Assembly: GCF_001854185.1 (NCBI RefSeq)
Contig: NZ_CP017603.1
Coordinates: 1,550,001-1,614,000, forward strand
Length of the DNA: 64,000 nt
Direction: 5' to 3'
Source: Clostridium formicaceticum
GTDB taxonomy: Bacteria; Bacillota; Clostridia; Peptostreptococcales; Natronincolaceae
This document shows positions 9,383 through 18,360 of the stretch, piece by piece; position 1 is the stretch's first letter; each line of letters begins with the position of its first letter. Under the pieces are notes generated by a model, which searched no databases, was not told where the DNA came from, and was given only the letters and a program-made list of their open reading frames with translations. Both the position numbers and the translations under genes were made by a program.

Positions 9383-11551
9383 ATGAAGTTAATAAACCAG
9401 TTGGCAAAAGAGTTTAATATTAAAATCAGTCAAGTTGAAGAGACGATAAAGTTGATAGATGAAGGTAACACGATACCCTTTATTGCGAGATATAGAAAGG
9501 AAATGACTGGCGGGTTAAGTGATGAGGTTTTAAGAGACTTACACGAACGGCTTGTATATTTAAGAAACCTAGAATCAAGAAAAGAAGAAGTAATAAGGTT
9601 GATTGATGAACAGGGAAAGCTGACAGAAGAATTAAAGAAGGAAATACTAATGGCGGAGGTACTTCAAAAAATTGAAGACTTGTATAGACCCTTTAGACCG
9701 AAAAGAAGGACAAGGGCTACAGTTGCAAAGGAAAAAGGCTTAGAACCTCTAGCAGAGATATTTTTGATACAGGAAATTTCACATGGAACAATAGAAGATT
9801 TAGCAAAGCCATTCATTAATGAGGCATTAGAAGTAATGAATGTTGAAGATGCTATAAGTGGTGCTAAGGATATTATCGCTGAAATTGTATCAGATGATGC
9901 AAAATATAGAGAAAAAATAAGAGGGATGAACTTAAGAAAAGCCGTGATTCATAGTGAAGCGGTGGATCAAGAAGAAAAAACAGTTTATGAGATGTATTAT
10001 GGTTTCAGTGAAGGGGTAAGTAAAATCGCCAACCATAGAATCTTAGCTTTGAACAGAGGAGAAAAAGAAAAAAAGTTAAAGGTAAAGCTGCTAAGCCCGG
10101 AAGAAGAAGTGATGACATACTTAATGGAAGAGGTGGTTGCCAGCAAAAAAGGCATTACTATTCCTGTTCTAAAGGAAGCTATAGAAGATGCATATAAGCG
10201 TCTAATAGCTCCCTCTATGGAAAGAGAAATCAGAAACATTCTGACAGAAAGAGCTGAGGAGGAAGCAATAAAGGTTTTTGGCAAAAACACTAAGCCACTG
10301 CTTTTAATTCCTCCTGTGAAGGATGTCAGGATTTTAGCGATTGACCCAAGTTATAGGACAGGGTGCAAAATTGCTGTGTTGGATGAGACAGGAAAGTTAT
10401 TAGACTATACTACCATTTATCCCAATGCACCTCAAAATAAAGTAGAAGAGGCCAAGAAAGTACTAAAGGAGCTCATAGATAAATATAAAATTGATATCAT
10501 CCCAATAGGAAACGGTACTGCCTCTAGAGAAACGGAGTTTCTTATAGCAGAGCTGTTAAAAGAAATTGATCATAAGGTATATTACACGATTGTAAGTGAA
10601 GCAGGTGCATCTGTATATTCAGCTTCTAAGCTGGCAACGGAGGAGTACCCAGACATAGATGTATCCATTCGTGGTGCTATTTCTATAGGCCGCAGACTAC
10701 AAGACCCATTAGCGGAACTAGTAAAGATAGATCCTAAAAGCATCGGCGTAGGCCAGTATCAACACGATCTAAATCAAGGCAAATTGGGAGAAACGTTAAA
10801 GAATGTGGTTGAAGACTGTGTAAATAGTGTAGGGGTAGATTTAAATACGGCTACACCGTCTTTATTGCAATATGTAGCGGGAATTTCCTCTGCTGTTGCT
10901 AAAAATGTTGTACAGTATAGAGAAGAAAACGGAAAGTTTACTAATAGACTTCAACTAAAAAAAGTCAAGAGACTGGGAGATAAAGTATTTCAGCAGTGTG
11001 CAGGTTTTTTAAGAATCTCTCATGGGGATAATCCGCTAGATAATACAGCTGTCCATCCTGAGTCTTATAAAATTACAATGAGATTGGTAGAAAAGCTAGG
11101 ATACAGCAAAGAAGATATACAGGTGGGCAAGCTTAGGAGTATTGAAGAAAAGATAGCAGAATACGGAACTAAGTTAAAGGATTTGGCAGAGGAATTAGAG
11201 GTAGGACTACCTACTTTGCAGGACATTATTCAAGAGATAAAAAAGCCTGGCAGAGATCCAAGAGAAGAAATGCCGAAGCCTATCTTTAGGAGTGATGTTC
11301 TAAAGATGGAGGATTTAAAGGTAGATATGGTTATGACAGGTACCGTAAGAAATGTTGTTGATTTTGGCGCTTTTGTAGACATAGGGGTAAAGCAGGACGG
11401 CCTTGTGCACGTTTCTGAGCTAAGCAACAAGTTCGTGAAAAATCCAATGGAGGTAATTTCTGTAGGAGATGAGGTAGAGGTAAAAATTATTGGTTTAGAT
11501 GTAGAACGAGGAAAGATTGCTCTTAGCATAAAGCAAGTACAAAATCTATAA
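9383..11551 (+). CDS. tex: Tex-family RNA-binding transcription accessory protein
   Basis: A 722-residue Tex/YhgF homologue. Domain order: helical Tex N-terminal part (1-180), a YqgF/RNase H-like domain starting with ILAIDPSYRTGCK (about 317), helix-hairpin-helix motifs (NTATPSLLQYVAGIS, about 490, and LKKVKRLGDKVFQQCAGFLR, about 530), and a C-terminal S1 RNA-binding domain (about 645-715, VMTGTVRNVVDFGAFVDIG). The chosen ATG has AGGAG at 9367, nine bases upstream. The same frame extends up to a TTG at 9314, but the added 23 residues are Lys-rich and not part of the family. Tex binds nucleic acid and influences transcription; its exact role is unsettled. Confidence 0.93.
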   Translation: MKLINQLAKEFNIKISQVEETIKLIDEGNTIPFIARYRKEMTGGLSDEVLRDLHERLVYLRNLESRKEEVIRLIDEQGKLTEELKKEILMAEVLQKIEDLYRPFRPKRRTRATVAKEKGLEPLAEIFLIQEISHGTIEDLAKPFINEALEVMNVEDAISGAKDIIAEIVSDDAKYREKIRGMNLRKAVIHSEAVDQEEKTVYEMYYGFSEGVSKIANHRILALNRGEKEKKLKVKLLSPEEEVMTYLMEEVVASKKGITIPVLKEAIEDAYKRLIAPSMEREIRNILTERAEEEAIKVFGKNTKPLLLIPPVKDVRILAIDPSYRTGCKIAVLDETGKLLDYTTIYPNAPQNKVEEAKKVLKELIDKYKIDIIPIGNGTASRETEFLIAELLKEIDHKVYYTIVSEAGASVYSASKLATEEYPDIDVSIRGAISIGRRLQDPLAELVKIDPKSIGVGQYQHDLNQGKLGETLKNVVEDCVNSVGVDLNTATPSLLQYVAGISSAVAKNVVQYREENGKFTNRLQLKKVKRLGDKVFQQCAGFLRISHGDNPLDNTAVHPESYKITMRLVEKLGYSKEDIQVGKLRSIEEKIAEYGTKLKDLAEELEVGLPTLQDIIQEIKKPGRDPREEMPKPIFRSDVLKMEDLKVDMVMTGTVRNVVDFGAFVDIGVKQDGLVHVSELSNKFVKNPMEVISVGDEVEVKIIGLDVERGKIALSIKQVQNL

Positions 11552-11593
11552 AAAAGAGTTGATTTTAGGACTACTTGGAAGGGGGTGTAGGTT

Positions 11594-13435
11594 TTGTCTG
11601 AATTTATTTATCAAATTAAGAATCTAACCTATCATAATTCAGATGGATATATAGATAATATAAATTTAAATTTAGGCTTTAAACAGGTACACGTCTTAAT
11701 AGTAAAAAACAGCTCTGAACAAAGTGTTTTTATACATTCTTTAAGAGCATTTGAAGAAGATGTTCAAGGAAAAGTATTATTCAAAGGAAAAAGAGTGGAT
11801 GAAAATTTACTTAATAAAAGAGATGTGGTGCTTTTACATCAAAAACCAGTATTGGTAAACAACCTTTCAGTAGCGGAGAATCTTTCTTTAACTAATATAC
11901 CTAGAAGAAAATTTTTCCCTTTGATTAACTGGAAAAAGCTTAAGAAAACGGCCCAAGAAATTTTAGACAAGCTGGATTTTGAGTTGAACTATAATATAAA
12001 GGTGGGTAACTTATCAAGAGAAAATAAAAAAATTGTATATATAGCTCAAGTATTTATGAAGAATCCACAAGTGATTATTATGCATGAACCTACGGAAGGA
12101 TTATCAGCTCAAAATGTTTCTAAACTATATAGAATCATCCAAGACTATAAAGAAAATGGCGGTAGTGTTATTTATATTACGAAACAATGGGAAGAGGCTT
12201 TAAAACTTGGAGATCAGATTTCAGTCTTATCAAAGGGAAGAATTAGCGGAGGACTATCGGCCGACATAGCTAAAAAAGATCCACAATCACTGCTAAACAT
12301 GCTAGAAGATTATAAATATAAAGGAAGTGGTGGAGACAAAGAAGCAGGTACTCAAAGTGTTTTAGATGCAGTTTTTAAAGCAGCAGAATTTTTGACATCA
12401 GAATATGAACTAAAAGATGTTCTATTGCTCTTAGCAAAAGAAGTAACCAAAGTCATGAATGCAGATGGATGTGTGATTGATTTAATTGATGAAAGCACCA
12501 GTACAATTATAGATAGCTTAGAATTTAAAACTAAAAAAGAGTTTCAAGCTCAACTAAAGAAAGAAGTGATCATAAAGATAGCACAACAAAGTGACATCTA
12601 TTATTCCAACCAACAGGACAGGGTGTTTAACTCTTTGTTTGAAAAAATGAACAAAATCAAGACGATTATTTGTATTCCAGTTTTGATTAGATCTCAAATA
12701 ACCGGCATTATTCAGATTTATTATGAAGACTTTTATGTTTACTCTAAAGAAGAATCTAAGTACTTATCGGCTTTTGCAAGACATGCTGCTATAGCTATTG
12801 AAAGTACAAGATTAATGGGGCGATCAGCTTTGTTGCAGGAGAGTCACCATAGGATTAAGAACAATCTTCAATCTATTGTAGGATTAATTTCCTTACAAAA
12901 GAGGTTTATTGATAAAAATCCCCAAAAATCTATAGATGATATATTAGACAATATTACTTCACGTGTAAAAAGCATAGCCGCTGTTCATGATCTTTTATCT
13001 AGAGATAAATTAGGAAGAAGCATTATTAATGTAAAAAAGATCATTGAAGTTATTGTGGACTTTATTAATATTGATGCTAAAATAACAATATATTTAGACT
13101 TAGATAACATATTTATTCCCTATAGCAAAGCTTCATCTATAGCCTTAATCATCAATGAGCTAGTACTTAATTGTTTTAAGCATGCTTTTTTAGGAAAGGA
13201 TGCGGGAACAGTTCATATTCAATGCAAACGTTTCAATGAAAAGGTTTTCTTATCAGTTAAAGATAATGGTGTAGGCCTGGCAGCAAATTTTGATTTAAGC
13301 AAATTAGACAGCTTAGGATTATCTATTGTGTATGCCATTGTCACCAATGAATTTCACGGTAAAATGGATTTCGATAATAGAGATGGGACAGAGGTCAAAA
13401 TTACATTACCTGATCAAAAGATTCTTATAAAGTGA
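11594..13435 (+). CDS. Degenerate ABC ATPase-GAF-histidine kinase fusion sensor
   Basis: A 613-residue cytoplasmic sensor. Residues 1-230 have the fold pattern of an RbsA-like sugar ABC ATPase, but the catalytic motifs are damaged. The Walker A site reads VKNSSEQS, the LSGGQ signature reads LSREN, and Walker B reads VIIMHEP with His in place of Asp. A GAF domain follows (about 255-410), then a HisKA_2-type dimerisation helix with HHRIKNNLQSIVGLISLQKR near 417 and a HATPase domain (INELVLNCFKHAF, VKDNGVGL). It starts at TTG behind GGGGGTG. The adjacent ANTAR regulator and RbsBAC operon suggest it senses transporter state or sugar. I infer that the dead ATPase domain competes for or docks on the transporter. 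Confidence 0.85.
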   Translation: MSEFIYQIKNLTYHNSDGYIDNINLNLGFKQVHVLIVKNSSEQSVFIHSLRAFEEDVQGKVLFKGKRVDENLLNKRDVVLLHQKPVLVNNLSVAENLSLTNIPRRKFFPLINWKKLKKTAQEILDKLDFELNYNIKVGNLSRENKKIVYIAQVFMKNPQVIIMHEPTEGLSAQNVSKLYRIIQDYKENGGSVIYITKQWEEALKLGDQISVLSKGRISGGLSADIAKKDPQSLLNMLEDYKYKGSGGDKEAGTQSVLDAVFKAAEFLTSEYELKDVLLLLAKEVTKVMNADGCVIDLIDESTSTIIDSLEFKTKKEFQAQLKKEVIIKIAQQSDIYYSNQQDRVFNSLFEKMNKIKTIICIPVLIRSQITGIIQIYYEDFYVYSKEESKYLSAFARHAAIAIESTRLMGRSALLQESHHRIKNNLQSIVGLISLQKRFIDKNPQKSIDDILDNITSRVKSIAAVHDLLSRDKLGRSIINVKKIIEVIVDFINIDAKITIYLDLDNIFIPYSKASSIALIINELVLNCFKHAFLGKDAGTVHIQCKRFNEKVFLSVKDNGVGLAANFDLSKLDSLGLSIVYAIVTNEFHGKMDFDNRDGTEVKITLPDQKILIK

Positions 13436-13525
13436 CTAAGCACCAAAAGTTCAAGACAATCATGGAAAATGTAAAATTAGGTAATAACCTAAGCGTACTT
13501 TATGTTAGAAATTGGAGGGGAAGAT

Positions 13526-14116
13526 ATGAGAAAACCGCTGAGAATTTTGGTAGGGGAAGATGAATATTTATGCCTAATGGGCTTAAAATCTAATATCGAA
13601 GAACTAGGCCATCAAGTGGTAGCAGAGGCTACTGATGGTATGAAGGCGGTGAAATTAGCTATAGAAAAAAAGCCTGATCTTGTTATCATGGACATTAATA
13701 TGCCTATTTTAGACGGCATTGAAGCAATTAAGAAAATGAATGAAGAGTTATTTATTCCCAGTATCATAGTAAGTGGTTATCATGATGAAAATCTTATTAA
13801 AAGGGCTACAAAAGAAGGTGTTCTTTATTATTTAATAAAGCCTATTGATATAAGAGATATAAAGGTAGCTATAAATATCACTTTAGCCAGGTTTGAGGAA
13901 TTTACAAAATTACAGCACGAGCTTAAGGATACAAAAAAAGCTTTAGAAGCTCGCAAACATATTGAGAAGGCAAAGGGTATTTTGATGGATAGAATGAACT
14001 TAAAGGAGCCAGAGGCCATGAAAAGACTACAGAAAATGAGCAGAGATCATAATAAAAAGTTAGTAGAAGTGGCTAAAGAAATTATTCAAGCGGATAAGCT
14101 TTTCGATTTTAAGTAA
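13526..14116 (+). CDS. ANTAR-domain response regulator (AmiR/NasT type)
   Basis: A 196-residue two-domain regulator. The receiver domain (1-125) has the acidic pair in GEDE, the phospho-acceptor Asp56 in LVIMDINMP and the conserved Lys in IKPID. A short coiled coil leads to a C-terminal ANTAR RNA-binding domain (about 135-190, IEKAKGILMDRMNLKEPEA). ANTAR proteins act after transcription starts, by preventing terminator formation in leader RNA. The start has GGAGGGG six bases upstream; an earlier ATG at 13502 would place that site inside the gene. It lies 66 bp-90 bp after the kinase and is its likely partner. The predicted target is the leader terminator at 14370. Confidence 0.92.
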   Translation: MRKPLRILVGEDEYLCLMGLKSNIEELGHQVVAEATDGMKAVKLAIEKKPDLVIMDINMPILDGIEAIKKMNEELFIPSIIVSGYHDENLIKRATKEGVLYYLIKPIDIRDIKVAINITLARFEEFTKLQHELKDTKKALEARKHIEKAKGILMDRMNLKEPEAMKRLQKMSRDHNKKLVEVAKEIIQADKLFDFK

Positions 14117-14676
14117 TATTTTTAGAACATAACAAAACACAATTTATTATGTTAAATAAAAAACTAAACTTGACTACTAAATATAAAAATATTATAATAA
14201 ATACAAAAGTTACTGAAAATTTAAAATTTGGATTACATGAACAGTTATATGCTTATGGGTGGCATAGACTTACTTGAACTATGTTTGTGTTAATGGATTA
14301 AAGGATATTAAAATAAAATACATTGGAAATTTTATGTCTACGGTTGATATAGGATTTCGTTGAGGCTATGGGTGCCTTGTTTGCGTATTGCTTTAGGTTT
14401 TTTTATTATTGCTATACGTATAATAAGGCATCCTTTTTTGTCTTTTTAGAGAAAACTTAATGGGATGATAAGGTTACAAGATAATAATAGATACAAAACA
14501 GTAGATAATCAGAGGAATAAAACAAGTTCGAGAGGGGGTTTTGAGAAATTTAGAAATTCTTTAGAACACTATACAGGAAGAAGGGGGTGGGGCATCTGAT
14601 TATTAAAGGGTAATATGTTTTGCAGATAGGGAAATCGTTTCGAAATTGAATAAAATTAGAAAAGGGGAGAAATTCA
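14117..14676 (+). other. 560-bp leader/intergenic region of the sugar ABC operon
   Basis: No protein gene is seen. The region holds an AT-rich inverted repeat right after the regulator gene (AACATAA 14126-14132 / TTATGTT 14147-14153), the terminator at 14370-14447, and a GAAATCGTTTCGAAA stretch at 14631-14645 that loosely resembles a CcpA cre or LacI-type operator with at least two mismatches. A short TATGC/GCATA hairpin lies near 14250. Confidence 0.5.
14370..14447 (+). terminator. Leader terminator upstream of sugar ABC operon, candidate ANTAR target
   Basis: GGGTGCCTT (14370-14378) pairs with AAGGCATCC (14425-14433), with a second inner helix between GCGTAT and ATACGT. The stem is followed by TTTTTTGTCTTTTT. 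It lies 250 bp after the ANTAR regulator gene and 230 bp before the binding-protein gene. A terminator in this position fits ANTAR-type antitermination. I did not identify the paired hexaloop stems known for ANTAR targets with certainty. Confidence 0.7.
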
Positions 14677-15648
14677 ATGAGTAAGAAGTCGATTGCTTTA
14701 TTACTAGTATTACTTATGTCAGTAATGGTATTTGCCGTAGGATGTAGTGGGGGAAACGTGGATGTAGATGGGGATGCTGAAGCGGGTGGAAGTGCAGGAG
14801 GTACAGGTGAACAGTTAGTAATTGGAATGGCTTTTCAAGATATGAATAATCCATATTTCATAACAATGCATGAGGCATTTGAAGAGGCAGCAAAGTCAAT
14901 AGGAGCTAGGGCTATTGTTACTGATGCACGCCATGATGTAGGAAAGCAGACAAATGATATAGAAGATATGATTCAGCAGGGAATTGATATTTTATTATTA
15001 AACCCAGCTGATAGTGCAGGGATAGAGACAGCAGTTATTGCTGCTAAAAATGCAGGGATTATTGTTGTAGCAGTTGATGCACAAGCCAATGGACCGATTG
15101 ATTCTTTTGTAGGTTCTAGAAACTATGATGCAGGTTACTTAGCAGGTAAAAAGATGGCAGAAGACTTAGGGGGAACAGGAAAAGTAGCAATTCTTGATGG
15201 TATTCCAGTTGTTCCTATCTTAGAGCGGGTTGCAGGTTTTAAAGATGCTGTTGCTGAATATCCAGGGATCGAAATTGTAGATACCCAAAATGGTAGACAA
15301 GAAAGAAGCGTGGCGATGGATGTTACAGAGAATATGTTACAAGCACATGCTGACCTAGATGCTATCTTCAGTGTAAATGATGGGGGAGCATTAGGTACGC
15401 TTGCAGCTATTGAAGCTTCTGGACGTGATGTATGGATTTATAGTGTAGATGGACATCCAGAAGTAATTGAAGCTATCTTGGAAGACGGTGTTTTCAAAGC
15501 TACTACTGCTCAATTTCCACGTGACCAAGTAAGAATAGGACTTGGAATGGCTTTAGCTAAACTATGGGGAGCTGAAGTTGTACCAGAAGTAGTACCTATC
15601 GATGTTCAGTTACAAACCATCGAGAATGCTGCAGGATTTAGCTGGTAA
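14677..15648 (+). CDS. Sugar ABC transporter substrate-binding lipoprotein (RbsB type)
   Basis: A 323-residue extracytoplasmic binding protein of the RbsB/LacI-like (Peripla_BP_4) family. A lipoprotein signal peptide ends with AVGC; Cys23 is the predicted lipid anchor. After a Gly-rich linker the mature domain has typical blocks: GMAFQDMNNPYFITMH, GIDILLLNPADS, and DLDAIFSVNDGGALG. It is the first gene of an RbsB-RbsA-RbsC set with a GGGGAG ribosome site. The ligand is not readable from the sequence. The downstream dehydrogenase, kinase and epimerase point to a pentitol or related polyol. Confidence 0.92.
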   Translation: MSKKSIALLLVLLMSVMVFAVGCSGGNVDVDGDAEAGGSAGGTGEQLVIGMAFQDMNNPYFITMHEAFEEAAKSIGARAIVTDARHDVGKQTNDIEDMIQQGIDILLLNPADSAGIETAVIAAKNAGIIVVAVDAQANGPIDSFVGSRNYDAGYLAGKKMAEDLGGTGKVAILDGIPVVPILERVAGFKDAVAEYPGIEIVDTQNGRQERSVAMDVTENMLQAHADLDAIFSVNDGGALGTLAAIEASGRDVWIYSVDGHPEVIEAILEDGVFKATTAQFPRDQVRIGLGMALAKLWGAEVVPEVVPIDVQLQTIENAAGFSW

Positions 15649-15738
15649 TATATTTCTTTGACTTCGGTTTTAATTGCGGGGCCTAGTGTTTCAGGAAGCA
15701 TGATTCGTATATTAAAATTTATAGACATACTTTAATAT

Positions 15739-15773
15739 ATTGAAGCGCTCCAACAAAAAAGGAGCGCTTCAAT
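15739..15773 (+). other. Strong intercistronic hairpin between binding protein and ATPase genes
   Basis: A perfect 13-bp inverted repeat (ATTGAAGCGCTCC / GGAGCGCTTCAAT) encloses a 9-base A-rich loop. No T-run follows. Hairpins at this point in binding-protein operons are known to stabilise the upstream mRNA, so the lipoprotein can be made in excess over the ATPase and permease. That role is inferred here. Confidence 0.7.
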
Positions 15774-15810
15774 AAACACAGTGGGGCTCATAGAAAGGAA
15801 AGTGATATAA

Positions 15811-17337
15811 GTGGATAAGATTTTAGAAATTCAAAATATAACTAGAGAATTTCCTGGAGTTCGAGCACTTAATGGTGTAAGTTTTGATATAAGACGGGGG
15901 GAAGTGCATGCCTTAGTAGGAGAAAATGGCGCGGGGAAGTCAACCTTAATGAAGATTTTATCAGGTGTTTATAGGCCTACTACTGGCAGAATCTTATTCA
16001 ATGGTCAAGAAGTTAATTTTACAAACCCAAAACAAGCACAGCAGCTGGGAATCAGTATCATTCATCAAGAATTCAGTTTAATTCCCTACCTAAGTGCTGT
16101 TGAAAACATTTTTTTAGGTCGAGAACTAAAAAAAAGCGGCGGACTTTTAGATAAAAAAAGAATGAAAAAAGAGGCAAGCGAGGTATTAGAAAGATTAAAT
16201 GCAGAGATTGATTTAGACAAACCAGTAGCTAGATTGAGTGTTGCCAATCAACAATTCATTGAAATTGCCAAGGCGATTGCCATAGATACAAAGATATTAA
16301 TTTTTGATGAACCTACAGCCAGTTTAACGGGTAATGAAATAGATAAATTATTTGAACTTATAGCTACACTGAAAGAAAACGGCGTAACGATGATTTATAT
16401 TTCCCATCATCTAGATGAGATCTTTAAAATTGCGGATCGTATGACCTGCTTAAGAGATGGTGAATGGGTTGCAACAAAGGATATAGCAGCATGTACAAAG
16501 CAAGATATTGTAAAAATGATGGTAGGAAGAGAGATCATTAATAGTTTTCCACAGAAACCCTCATGGGAAAATAAAGAAGCTGATATTTTGCTGGAAGTGA
16601 AAAAGCTGAAAAACAGCATCATTAATGATGTAAGCTTTCATCTAAAAAAGGGAGAAATTTTAGGGATTGCTGGATTGGTGGGGGCAGGAAGAACAGAAAC
16701 CATAAGAGCATTAATTGGTGCTGATAGTGTAGAAGAAAAGGAAGTTTACCTAAAAGGAAAAAAGATAGAGATTAAGTCCCCTGCTGAAGCCTTAGATCAT
16801 GGTATTGGCTTGATTCCTGAGAGTAGAAAAACGCAAGGGTTAGTTTTAGATATGTGCGTTAAAAACAATATTACACTATCCATATTAAAAAAGATTGCAA
16901 GTAACTATGGCTTTATTGATAAAAAGAAGGAGCAAAATATTGTTGAAGAATCCATTGAAAATCTCCTGATAAAGACGCCCCATATGAGGCAAAAGGTGAA
17001 AAATTTAAGTGGAGGTAATCAGCAAAAAGTAGTATTAGCAAAATGGTTAAGTACTGAATGTGAAATATTAATTTTCGACGAACCTACCCGGGGAATTGAT
17101 GTGGGAGCAAAAGAAGAAATTTATAAATTAATACGTAATCTAGCAGACAACGGAATTTCAATTATTATGATTTCCTCTGAACTACCAGAGGTGCTTGGAA
17201 TGAGCGACAGGATTGTTGTTATGTACAAGGGAAAAGTAATGTCAGAAATTAGTGGAAAAACAGCTACATCAGAAGAAGTGATGTATTATGCAACAGGAGG
17301 TGTTGGCAATGAGTCAAATCAATACTCAAAAAATTGA
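15811..17337 (+). CDS. Sugar ABC transporter ATPase (RbsA type, two nucleotide-binding domains)
   Basis: A 508-residue cytoplasmic ATPase with two ABC cassettes. The first half has an intact Walker A (GENGAGKST, 38-46), a modified signature (LSVANQQ) and Walker B (ILIFDEPTAS). The second half has a degenerate Walker A (GLVGAGRTE), a good signature (LSGGNQQK) and Walker B with DEPTRGID. This asymmetry is normal for the RbsA/MglA/XylG family. It starts with GTG behind an AAAGGAAAG sequence. The 3' end overlaps the permease gene by 29 bp, so the two are translationally coupled. It energises uptake through the RbsC-like permease. Confidence 0.95.
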   Translation: MDKILEIQNITREFPGVRALNGVSFDIRRGEVHALVGENGAGKSTLMKILSGVYRPTTGRILFNGQEVNFTNPKQAQQLGISIIHQEFSLIPYLSAVENIFLGRELKKSGGLLDKKRMKKEASEVLERLNAEIDLDKPVARLSVANQQFIEIAKAIAIDTKILIFDEPTASLTGNEIDKLFELIATLKENGVTMIYISHHLDEIFKIADRMTCLRDGEWVATKDIAACTKQDIVKMMVGREIINSFPQKPSWENKEADILLEVKKLKNSIINDVSFHLKKGEILGIAGLVGAGRTETIRALIGADSVEEKEVYLKGKKIEIKSPAEALDHGIGLIPESRKTQGLVLDMCVKNNITLSILKKIASNYGFIDKKKEQNIVEESIENLLIKTPHMRQKVKNLSGGNQQKVVLAKWLSTECEILIFDEPTRGIDVGAKEEIYKLIRNLADNGISIIMISSELPEVLGMSDRIVVMYKGKVMSEISGKTATSEEVMYYATGGVGNESNQYSKN

Positions 17338-18298
17338 AACGAAAAATAATAAGCCTTCTTCAAAGCTGAAGGAGTTATTTGAAAATCAAGAAATGCTAAC
17401 TTTGGTGGGATTCTTAGGTTTATGTATATTTATGGCTATCATCAGTGAGCAATTTTTAACCACATCTAATTTAGTAAATGTAGCAAGACAGGTATCTATT
17501 AATGGGATTTTGGCTGTAGGAATGACTTTTGTCATTTTAACTGGTGGTATCGATCTCTCCGTTGGTTCTGTGATGGCTTTTACAGGTACCATTATGGCGG
17601 GAATGATGATCAACTCTGGTTTACCTCCTGCAGTGGCAGTGATCATTGGTATTGCACTTGGGGCCTTTATAGGTTATCTAAATGGTATTTTTGTAGCCTA
17701 TGCTAAAATCCCAGCAATCATCGTTACACTAGCCATGATGGAGATTCCAAGAGGATTGTCTTTATTATATACAGGGGGGTACCCCTTATCAGGCTTGCCA
17801 AGGTCCTTCGCTTTTATAGGAAGAGGATATATTTTAGGCATCCCTATGCCTGTAGTGATTATGATTATTGTTTATATTTTGGCTTATGTGATTCTAAATC
17901 ATTTACCACTGGGCAGATACATTTATGCTATCGGAGGAAATGAAGAAGCAGTTCGTTTATCAGGTGTTAAGGTAAAAAGGTATAAAATTATAGCTTACCT
18001 TATAAGCGGGTTTACTGCTAGTATTAGCGGGATTATTTTAACCTCTAGACTTATGTCTGGTCAGCCAATGGCAGGAGTTGGATTTGAGTTGGATGCTATT
18101 GCAGCTGTTGTACTGGGAGGAACAGATATTGCTGGTGGCCGTGGACATATACTAGGAACTTTATTAGGAGCCCTGTTGATGGGGGTTTTAAGTAATGGTT
18201 TAAATCTTATGGGGGTATCTCCCTATGTTCAGAGGGTTTTTAAGGGATTGATTATTCTTGTGGCAATTTATTATAGTACTAGACGAAAGTCAGACTAA
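17309..18298 (+). CDS. Sugar ABC transporter permease (RbsC type)
   Basis: A 329-residue inner-membrane permease of the BPD_transp_2 family, with about ten hydrophobic segments. Family blocks seen are NGILAVGMTFVILTGGIDLSVGS (read in two parts) and the EAA-like stretch near GGTDIAGGRGHILGTLLGA. The chosen ATG has AGGAGGTG six bases upstream; a further ATG at 17288 lies before that site. The start lies inside the last 29 bp of the ATPase gene. With the ATPase and lipoprotein it forms a complete importer. Confidence 0.95.
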   Translation: MSQINTQKIETKNNKPSSKLKELFENQEMLTLVGFLGLCIFMAIISEQFLTTSNLVNVARQVSINGILAVGMTFVILTGGIDLSVGSVMAFTGTIMAGMMINSGLPPAVAVIIGIALGAFIGYLNGIFVAYAKIPAIIVTLAMMEIPRGLSLLYTGGYPLSGLPRSFAFIGRGYILGIPMPVVIMIIVYILAYVILNHLPLGRYIYAIGGNEEAVRLSGVKVKRYKIIAYLISGFTASISGIILTSRLMSGQPMAGVGFELDAIAAVVLGGTDIAGGRGHILGTLLGALLMGVLSNGLNLMGVSPYVQRVFKGLIILVAIYYSTRRKSD

Positions 18299-18360
18299 TA
18301 TTTCTATATAAGCAGCTAAAAGCAACTATAAATAAATTATTTATAAGGGGAGAGGATTTT

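Noticed and set aside
14631-14645. CcpA cre site upstream of the sugar ABC operon
   Set aside because: Resembles the consensus but has at least two mismatches at conserved positions; mentioned only as part of the leader region.
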